Below are positions 9,082 to 17,500 of a DNA stretch of 17,500 nucleotides, in pieces. The notes under the pieces were generated by a model, which was not told the origin of the DNA, did no database searches, and was given only the letters and a program-made list of their open reading frames with translations. A program made the position numbers and the translations under genes. The stretch lies in NCBI GenBank assembly GCA_002104895.1, contig MCFG01000054.1, positions 12,501 through 30,000 of the forward strand, written 5' to 3'. The DNA comes from Anaeromyces robustus. Its lineage: Eukaryota > Neocallimastigomycota > Neocallimastigomycetes > Neocallimastigales > Neocallimastigaceae. The stretch's first letter is position 1, and each line of letters begins with the position of its first letter.

Positions 9082-12030
9082 TTTTTCTTCATTATTAACG
9101 GTTATTTTTATATTGTATTACTTTAATTCAGTTATTACGTGTAATACATGTTTACCTGATATATTTATGTTATGGTAACAAATTTAAATATGTAAATAAT
9201 AATTATAATTATTATTATATTGATTGTCAACCTAAAAATTGTGGCTTCAATTTATTTAATTATAATTTATATTTTGCTAAACTAAAATAAATAGTAAATA
9301 ATTTATGGCAAAACAATTTGTTATTTATATAACTTTATTATCATGATATATTTATCATGTACGGAAAAAAAAATTTTTTATTTTAAAAAAAAAATATGTA
9401 ACACAAACAAATTAATTATAGTTTAATTAGTATTTTACCAATAGAATTGGTTTTTTATAATTATTCTAAATTGATTAAATCTTAAAAAATATAAAATTTA
9501 TATAATAAGAAACTTAAAATACTTAAATGCTACATATTTAATTAGTAAATCATATTAAAAAAGTAATATAAATAGTTTTTTTTTTATAATTTTTTACTTT
9601 CAACTTCTATAATTATACAAATAAATTAATTAATCTAATAAAATTAAATGTATTATTAATATAAATAATTTACCGTTAATATACACTAAAAAATAATTCT
9701 ATTGGCCAATATTTTTTATATATGGCGTTTGATATATATTTAATTATTTATTTTTTTTTTATGAAAGCTTAAATAATAATAAATGCTGAATAAATTAAAT
9801 AAATAAATTACATAAAATGAATTTTAAAATATTGTATAAAATTAATACATAAATTTTTTTTATTATATTAAGATTTAAAAACATTTTTTTACCTTTTTTT
9901 TTAATATTAACTTTTGACCTTTTTCTTAATATGGAAATTAAATTTTTGTTTTTTATTCTTTTAATTATATCAAATCCAATATTCAACAGAAAAGAGTATT
10001 ACAAAGATTTTCAACCATTTAGTTTTAATACTTTTAATATTCTATTTAATTTATCATATTTAATTTATGTAATATTAATTAGTATTAAGCATGTTGATAC
10101 CTAGTTAAAAAAAATTAATTAAACTATTTTTTTTTCTTTCTTTTATTTAATACTTCTCAAAATAATAATAATTATTTAATTATTTAATTTATATATTATA
10201 AATTATAATATATAACCTTTAAAATTAATTATTATTATAAACTGATATTATATGTAATAATATTTTACAATATTTATATGTAATAATATTATACAATATT
10301 TTTTATTTATTTACTTATTTATTTATTTTTATACATTTTATTTAATTATTTATTTATTCGTTTAATAATTAATTTATTAATTTATATTATTATTATTTTG
10401 ATTTTCATTATATTATCATTATTTTGATTTTTATTATATTATTATTTATTATTTATATTATTAATTATTATTTATATTATTAATTATATCATTAATATAT
10501 TTTTATATAATATTTATATATATTATTGATTTATTATATATTTATAATTTTATTTATAATATACAAATTTTTCAATCTTTTATTATTAATAATAAGATTA
10601 AAAAAAATTTTTTATTATATTATTATTAAGCCGTTAAATAATGAAAATAAAAAAATGTTTTTAATAAACTTTAAAAAGCTTATTATCATTTTAATTCTTT
10701 ACTTCGAATTTGCTTTTGTATATTTTCCTTTTTGATTAACTTTATTTTATAAAATTAGCAAAATAATAGAATTACCCATAAAATGTGAATTTTTCCTTTT
10801 ATTTGCTTTTAAACTAAAAAAAAATATTTTTATAATATATAGAAAAGTTATTCTATTTTATAATAAATAATATTTAGAAAATGAGGTTATTTATGATATT
10901 TATATTGCTTTAATTATTTTTAAATTATCTTTTTATTTCTTTATTTCTTTTATGTAATTTTAGCATTGTTTTCAATAATTTATTTTAATAAATATTTATA
11001 TTAATTTATATATTATAATATACATATTAATAAATAATTAATATAATAATATATATCATCTACCGTTAAATTTTTTTTTATATATTTAACTATTAGTTAA
11101 TAATTTTAAATTTTAATTTATTAAATTATTATATACATATAAAATATATTATTATATTATTTTATTAAATCAAAATAATAAAAATAATATTAATAAACTC
11201 TCATTTTTAATTTTTATAGAAACTAATTTTTTATTAAAATAATTTTCCTTTTTTTTTTTTTTTTCTTTTAATAATATATATAATAAATAAAAAATAAAAG
11301 TGTTTTTTTTTTTTTTTGAAATCAAATCAAAATTTTAATTTGTTTAATTAGAATTGAATTGTCTGGAATTATATTAAAAAATAATATTTTTTATATACTT
11401 TTTTATTATTCTTTATAATTCTATATATATAATAAAAGAATTAAAAAAAAAAACACACAAAATAATTAGTTAATATTAAATTATTGATTAATATAATATT
11501 ACAAAATACCTAAATAATAAAAGATAATACCAATTTTAATCTATTACTATACAATTTATAAATCCAAAAAAGAAGAATATAGAAATAAATTTATATAAAT
11601 TAAATTATTATAAATATTTGTTTAAAGTTATATGTGTTTACCTGTATATCAATTTACATATAACTTTAGATAGTATTTAATTTTCAATATATATTATATA
11701 TTTATTTTTTTTATAATTTAAAATTTATTGGTTATGTTCAATTAAAAAAAAAACCTAAAGAAATACAGAAATAAAAAATAAAAAATAAATTAAAAATATA
11801 AAAAGAATATATATATACAAAAATAGAAAAACATTTTTTTTAAAAAAAAAAAAGTCTTAAAAATTAATAGATACAGCATTTTTAAATATTTATATTAAAT
11901 ATAAAAATAATCCAATGAATTCACAACTTTTTTGAATAAAAAAATATTTAACATAAAAAAAAATAGATAGTTCTAAAAGTATATATAAAATAAGATTTAT
12001 TTTATTTCTCCTTTTTAAATAATAATAAAA
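9082..12030. other. Gene-free AT-rich region upstream of the CAP-domain gene
   Basis: No gene is supported. Local tandem duplications occur at 10251-10302 and 10392-10443 (both 26-bp period), with a shorter one at 10440-10485. A 13-bp exact inverted repeat (11623-11635 and 11656-11668) has a 20-base spacer. Two short plus-strand frames, at 9931-10104 (57 codons) and 10655-10735 (26 codons), begin with signal-peptide-like hydrophobic stretches. T-rich DNA produces these easily by chance. The last few hundred bases before 12031 should hold the promoter and 5' untranslated region of the CAP gene; no specific motif stands out. Confidence 0.6.
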
Positions 12031-14808
12031 ATGTTATTACTATACTTTTTATTATTAAGTAATGAATCTATATTACCACTAATTTCATTCACAATAATAT
12101 ATCAATGTATAATATTAATACCGTCAATAACATATAAAAAAATTATATACAATAAATCAAATTTGTATATTATACCAATAATAAAATCAATATATTCAAA
12201 ATTAAAATATTTAATTGATATACTATTCATATATTTAATTTTTGGAAATGTTTATACTAATGTTTCAAAATTAATATTTAAAATACCATTAATTGATTCA
12301 ATAAAATCATTTTATTCAATAAGCAATATATTTTTAGTCGAAGCTTCATTGACATCAGATGAAAAAGATTTATTATTATATCTTCATAGAGAAACACGAG
12401 ATAGTGTTCCTGCTACTAATATGCAACCTTTATATTGGAGTTCATCATTAGCTAGTGATGCTCAAGTAAATATTTATTTTAATAAATATATATATATATA
12501 AATTATGAATTATGATTACATATAGAATATAAATTGATATATATGTTTTCCCTTTATATAAACATTTATAAAAATAAAAACAATATTTTAATATATAAAA
12601 AATTAATTATTTTATTATTATATATTATAATTATTATTAATTTTAAAAAAGGAATATGCCGAAGAATGTCACGGTTTAGTACATTCTGGTGTAATGGGAG
12701 AAAATTTAGCTACAGCTACTTATCATGATGTAGGAAGACTTTATAAATTATGGGAAAAAGAAAGAAATTTATTTGAAAGTAGTGATTCAAATCGTAAAAA
12801 ATACCCAGGAAGTCATTCTTATGGTCATTATACACAAATTGTATGGGCAGCAAATACTAAAGTTGGCTGCGGTTTAGCATATTGTAGTAATTTATCTCAA
12901 CCATATAATTTAGTTTGTAGATATGAAATGTAAATATAAAAAAAAAAAAAAAAAAAAAAAAACATGAAGATTTTATTTATATATAAATAAATTATTATAT
13001 TATTTTATTTTTTTTTTTATTATTATTACATAATTAATATTATTAGTATAAAAATATTAATATTAATATCTATTTACCTTTTCTTTTTATTATACTCATT
13101 TAATTTTATTTTTAGTGGTAATATTATTGGTTATCCTGTATATAGTTTTACTTCAACAACAGTTGAAAGACCAAATGTAATTTCTAAAAAAACTACTACC
13201 AAGGGATCATCATCAAATACTGGTGGTTCACAACCAACTAGTACCCCAGAAGGTGGTAATAGTAATGGTGATGGAGGTGCCAATGGTGATACTAATGGTG
13301 GTACTAATGGTGGTACCAATGGTGATGGAAATAATGATCCAGCAGGAAATAAGAATAATCCAAATGATAATAGTGAAAATAGTATTGGTAATGGTGTTGA
13401 TGTTGAAGCTAAAGATGATGGTAATGGAGGAATTATATTAGTAGTAGTAGGAAGTACAGCAGCAAGTGGTGCTGCTGCTTTATTATATGTTAAGAAAAAG
13501 AAGCCTGAGAAATATCAAAAAATGTGTCGACAAATATCAATGCAGCAAAGAGAACTAACAAAAATGACTAAAAAATTGGGTCATAGTACTTCAACTATAG
13601 GACGTAAAATTATAGAAAGAAGTAGAACTTCAGCAACTCTTGGACGACATATAAAAGCACCGCATGTTTTTAAACGAAATAAATCAAATAATGATGTTTT
13701 CAATGCTATTAATATTCAACTTTCTGATGATTTAGATTGTCCATATAGATTTAATATGAATAATTACGATGATTTTACTACTGGAAAGAAATCAAATAGT
13801 AATGATTTTACTAGTAATTATTATAATAATAGTTTGAATTTCTATAATAATAATAAAGAACCTAAAAAGAGCCTTTTCGGTTTTGCTACATTTAAACGTA
13901 AATCTTATCGTAAATTATCTACATCATCTGTAAATGATCCTCTTTCCAAATACAATAAAGAATATCCAAGTAGTAGAAAAGCTACACCAGTTCCTAAATA
14001 TAGTTTAGATATCATTGAAAAAATGAATAATCTAGATAAATATGAACAATTTATTACTCAAAGTAAAACTTCCTCATCAACAGATTATAGTGAAAATCGT
14101 CCAATACTAAAAGCATATCAGAGTCCTATTATGAGAGATAGAAAAGGTAGTGATTCTACCATAGATTATCGTGGAGAACGTCGCTACTCTAATAGAAGTA
14201 GTAATTATAGTTATAGTAATAGTAATAATAGTGAAACAGCATTATTATCATCTAATAGAAAATACAGTACTGATAATGATTATGATCATGAATATTATGA
14301 ATATGATAATCAAGGTAAAGTTACTATAGTTGATCCAGATTTAAGACCACCATTACCTATTCGTTATAAACAAGGTGGTGCTACAAGAAATCGTTCCTTA
14401 TCACAAAACAGTGGTGTAGTATTCCCACAACGTAAACGTAGTTTAAGTCGTGGAAGATCAAATTTACATGAAACTCATGGTAGTTTATCACGTAATGGTA
14501 GTTTAACTCGTAATGGTAGTTTATCACGTAGTGGCAGTTTAACTCGTAATGGTAGTTTATCTCGTAGTAATAGTCGTGGTCGTACTCTCCCACCTTCAAC
14601 ACCTACTCAGAAAGCAATGCCATCTCCACATATTGGACCTCAAAGATTACAAAGAAATCATTCATTAAATGGTAGAAAACCTCGTCCAGGTCATGAACCA
14701 GGAAGAGGATATAATCATCAACGTTCTCAATCTTCATCAAGTACATTGAAACGTACATTTTCTTCTTCAAGTAGAAATTTAGATGATATATTTGATTCTT
14801 ATCATTAA
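12031..14808 (+). CDS. CAP/SCP (PR-1-like) domain type I membrane protein with long Arg/Ser-rich cytoplasmic tail, four exons
   Basis: Spliced model: exons 12031-12058, 12338-12465, 12652-12929 and 13116-14808, giving 708 residues; stop TAA at 14806-14808. Residues 1-12 form a short hydrophobic signal peptide (M-L-L-L-Y-F-L-L-L). Residues about 18-150 are a CAP domain. The cavity residues are all present: His63 and Glu69 (H-S-G-V-M-G-E-N-L), Glu89 (W-E-K-E) and His111 (G-H-Y-T-Q-I-V-W). Cysteines 58, 125, 130 and 141 and the closing G-N-I-I-G also fit the family. A Gly/Asn/Ser/Thr-rich stalk (about 155-250), one membrane helix (251-270) and K-K-K-K-P-E-K follow, so the tail of about 438 residues is cytosolic. 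The tail has tandem G-S-L-[ST]-R-[NS] repeats (600-629) and P-P-L-P-I-R (556-561). CAP proteins are usually secreted and often bind sterols or lipids. Ligand and role here are unknown; the arrangement suggests a surface sensor. Exon 1 is the least certain part. Confidence 0.85.
12059..12337 (+). other. Probable intron 1 (in-frame, stop-free) of the CAP gene
   Basis: It starts GTAATG and ends ATATTTTTAG, with length 279 (93 codons) and no in-frame stop. Removing it joins a short hydrophobic leader to the CAP domain. Keeping it inserts 93 Ile/Asn/Tyr/Ser-rich residues. G is scarce (13 of 279, against 28 C), unlike the neighbouring exons, where G is roughly as common as C. That favours an intron. 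A stop-free run this long is unexpected in such AT-rich DNA, which favours coding. The question stays open. Confidence 0.6.
12466..12651 (+). other. Intron 2 of the CAP gene
   Basis: Donor GTAAAT directly after the codon for Gln52; acceptor AG at 12650-12651. Length 186, phase 0. Splicing joins A-S-D-A-Q to E-Y-A-E-E-C-H, restoring the usual CAP pattern of A-x-x-A-Q-x-x-A followed by a Cys and H-S. Stops interrupt the unspliced frame at 12499-12501. Confidence 0.9.
12930..13115 (+). other. Intron 3 of the CAP gene
   Basis: Donor GTAAAT at 12930, acceptor TTTTTAG ending at 13115. Length 186, the same as intron 2; phase 2. Splicing turns C-R-Y-E-M-stop into C-R-Y-E-I-G-N-I-I-G, the expected end of a CAP domain. 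The intron holds a 24-base A run (about 12938-12961) and a T-rich 3' part. Retention gives a stop immediately at the donor (TAA at 12931-12933). Confidence 0.9.
14479..14568 (+). repeat. Five 18-bp coding repeats (G-S-L-[ST]-R-[NS]) in the CAP protein tail
   Basis: Units begin at 14479, 14497, 14515, 14533 and 14551 and encode residues 600-629. The fourth residue alternates Ser, Thr, Ser, Thr, Ser, so the true repeat may be 12 residues. Each unit makes an R-x-x-S-L context, the general pattern preferred by basophilic kinases such as the PKA and CaMK groups. Similar single motifs lie just outside the array (N-R-S-L-S, K-R-S-L-S-R, R-N-H-S-L). Confidence 0.92.
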
Positions 14809-15542
14809 ATGAGTTAAATTGATCATTTAAAATAAAAATAAAATTAATAAACAAAAAAAAAATTTATCATTAAAAGGAGAATTCTATCTTAAAAAAAAAA
14901 AAAAAAAACACATATATAAAACATAATTTTATAATTTTTACAATAATTATAATAATAGAAAGACTTTTTTTTTATAATAATATTAATAATTATTTATAGA
15001 CTTAATAATTATCAAAGAAAAAATAAGAGAAATTCTTATTTGTAATATCGTCAATAATCATTTTTTTTTTTTTTTATTTATTAATAATCAATAATCTTTT
15101 GTTTAATTATTTTTTTTTCTCTTCATATTATCATCAACATTTATTATAATTTATAATAATTTAAAATAAGAATTTATAATTAATAATAATATAATAATAT
15201 AATATACATATATAAATATAAATATAAATATATAAATTTATATTTATATAGATATATATAAGTTAATATTTATAAAATTTTAAAAACAATTATATATATG
15301 GTTTTCTAATAGTAAAATAATAATAATAATTTTTTTTTGTAAATTTGTAAATACATTAATTATTTATTATTAATATATATTTACTTTTAAAAAAAAAAAA
15401 AAAAAAAACTATATCTCAATTATATATAAAAATAATAAAATAAATAAAAAAAAGTTAAATATTAAAAAATAAAATAATAAAATAATAAAATAATAAAATA
15501 ATAAAATAATAAAAAATAATTAAATTTTTTAAAAATATAAAT

Positions 15543-15719
15543 ATTTATAAAATAAATAGTTATAAAATATAAAATATAAAAAATAAAAAATATAAAAAGG
15601 TATTTATAAAATAAATAGTTATAAAATATAAAAAATATAAAATATAAAATATAAAAAAGTATTTATAAAATAAATAGTTATAAAATATAAAAAACTTAAA
15701 ATATAAAATATAAAAAAAA
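15543..15719. repeat. Three tandem copies of a 59-bp A-rich unit
   Basis: The segment atttataaaataaatagtta starts at 15543, 15602 and 15661. The 3' half of each unit is a looser aaaatataaaatat stretch that varies between copies. No coding potential. Confidence 0.88.
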
Positions 15720-15728
15720 TATAGTAAA

Positions 15729-15800
15729 TAACTTTAAACAAAAGAATTAAAATATAAAAGTATATAACTTTAAACAAAAGAATTAAAATATAAATAAAAA
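15729..15800. repeat. Two tandem copies of a 36-bp unit
   Basis: The segment taactttaaacaaaagaatt occurs at 15729 and 15765, directly after the 59-bp triplicate. The copies are identical over about 28 bases and then diverge. Confidence 0.88.
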
Positions 15801-15879
15801 AAAATAAACAATAAAATAATAATATTATTATTATATAGAAATAGAAATAATAAAAAGTCTAAATAGAAGAATTCATTGG

Positions 15880-15894
<15 letters not shown>

Positions 15895-15931
<37 letters not shown>
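15895..15931. repeat. AT dinucleotide microsatellite
   Basis: An uninterrupted alternating AT run of about 18 units follows a 15-base A run. Confidence 0.97.
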
Positions 15932-15933
<2 letters not shown>

Positions 15934-16338
15934 CAATAAAAAATAAAAAACAAAAATATAAAACAAATAACTAAAATTAATAAAAAAAAGTTTTTGTATA
16001 AAAAATTAAAAAATAAAATAAAATATTTGCATAAAATAAAATAAAATATATTTGTATAAAATAAAATATATTTATAAAAAATAAAATATATTTATATAAA
16101 ATAAAATAAAATAAAATAAAAATTTATTTAAAAATTAAAGTAAAAAAAAATGTTTTATATGTTCATTTATTTATTTATTTATTTATAAATATTATTTGTT
16201 TATATCATATAATTTATAATTTTTATTATTATCTTTTTTTCTGGAATATAGAGTTATATTATAATATATCTAATATATATTATAAATAACTAGATTTGAT
16301 CTATTATATAAGGTCTAAATTATTTTGATTGATATCTC

Positions 16339-16560
<222 letters not shown>

Positions 16561-17500
16561 CTATTAAATAATAATAATAAATATAATTTATAATATTTAA
16601 TCTCTTTTTTTTTTATTATTTATTTATTTCATTTAACATATTAAAACAACCCTTGTCTGACAAATCAAATATATCACAATGATAATTTGATAATAATAAT
16701 TCTTTGATATAATTTATACTATATACATTTATTAAATAATAATAACAGAGAAAAATGTTATTTTCTAAATATTAAATATTTCTTAATATTAAATATTATT
16801 ATTATAAAATTGACATTGTTATAATATTATTATTATTATTTATCACCATTATTCTATGATCATTAATACTTTCAAAAATAATAATATGAATTTATTAAAA
16901 GTAAAAATAATATGAATTTTAAATTATTAATATTAATTATCATTTTTATTATTAAATTTATTTTAATTTAAATATCATAGAAAGTCACGTATACTAATAA
17001 TATTAAAAAATAGAAAAAAAATTATTATCAAAAAGAGAGTTTATATATATTAATAAACTATTTTTAAATAAAATACTTTTAATATCCTTATGCTAATATT
17101 ATTATCATATAAGATTTTTATTCATATTTTTATTTACTTTTTGTTTTTTAACATTAATAAATATAATATATATATAAAAAAAAAAGTAAAACATAATATA
17201 ATATAAAAAGAGTTAAAAAAAAAATAAATTAAATAAAATATAAAAGTATTCTTTTTTAAAAAAAAAAATAATAATAATATATATTTATTTATTTAAAAAT
17301 ATAAATTAAAAAAAATATATAATAAAATATTAATTAAAAGTTTCATTAATGTTGATTTATTATTGTTTATATATTTATTTTTTAGCAAATGACCTTGAAA
17401 TTAATTAATTAATAACAAACACAATTATTAAACTTTTTTATTCACAAAAAATTTTAATTTTTTTTTTTTTTATTCCATATCCATTTCATATTATTACTTT

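Noticed and set aside
8957-9178. Poly-Leu frame
   Set aside because: It comes from the TTA repeat block.
9438-9714. Paired ccaatagaatt segments as terminal inverted repeats of an element
   Set aside because: Only about 11 bases match in inverted orientation and there is no coding content between them; too weak.
9795-9986. Minus-strand 63-codon Lys/Ile/Asn frame
   Set aside because: Composition is that expected from random AT-rich DNA, with no motif.
12694-12933. Separate short CAP-like gene starting at 12694
   Set aside because: The ATG is internal to the CAP domain; splice sites at 12651 and 12930 join it to upstream and downstream exons with restored family motifs.
13522-14808. Independent soluble Arg/Ser-rich protein starting at 13522
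   Set aside because: The same frame is open upstream to 13116 through a membrane helix and stalk, and splices in phase to the CAP domain.
14381-14854. Minus-strand His/Tyr-rich frames
   Set aside because: They are antisense to the Ser/Arg repeats of the CAP protein tail.

Overview
The window looks like nuclear DNA of a very AT-rich eukaryote. G+C is visibly far below 20% outside genes. There are spliceosomal introns (GTAA...TTTAG), long homopolymer, TTA and ATTT tracts, and Asn/Ser/Thr-rich proteins. The closest match by general style is an anaerobic gut fungus (Neocallimastigomycota). A dictyostelid or another AT-rich protist cannot be excluded from this sequence alone.

Left part (1-4484, minus strand): two tandem paralogous genes for polytopic membrane proteins of a family I do not recognise. 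Both start with the same block of three hydrophobic segments (shared pattern E-K-x-F-L-x-C-I-P-L-E). Both then carry paired copies of a short helical motif centred on A-D-L-A-E-A-A-G-A-P. The complete gene (3441-4484) adds a Ser/Thr/Asn-rich stretch and a C-terminal membrane segment with a basic tail. The gene at the window edge (1-1987, C-terminus missing) has expanded: a 276-residue (828-bp) unit, made of two motif pairs and two Thr/Ser/Lys-rich linkers, is duplicated in tandem at near identity. It may continue outside the window. Predicted topology puts the motif region outside the cytoplasm.

Middle (4485-12030): about 7.5 kb with no gene I can support. It holds an exact 23-bp inverted repeat, a four-copy 44-bp minisatellite, a 190-bp tetranucleotide tract, a 430-bp TTA-rich block, local tandem duplications, and a few slightly GC-richer patches that may be decayed genes.

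Right part (12031-14808, plus strand): a multi-exon gene that the raw reading frames break into several pieces. Spliced, it encodes a short signal peptide, a complete CAP/SCP (PR-1-like) domain with the four cavity residues, a Gly/Asn/Ser-rich stalk, one transmembrane helix and a cytoplasmic tail of about 440 residues. The tail is rich in Arg/Ser and has five tandem G-S-L-[ST]-R-[NS] repeats. This is a receptor-like or cell-surface anchored arrangement for a domain that is normally secreted.

Far right (14809-17500): non-coding, with a 59-bp triplicate, a 36-bp duplicate, an AT dinucleotide tract and a pure 220-bp TTA tract.

All three genes encode predicted membrane or surface proteins with extracytoplasmic domains. 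Nothing in the sequence shows that they act together.
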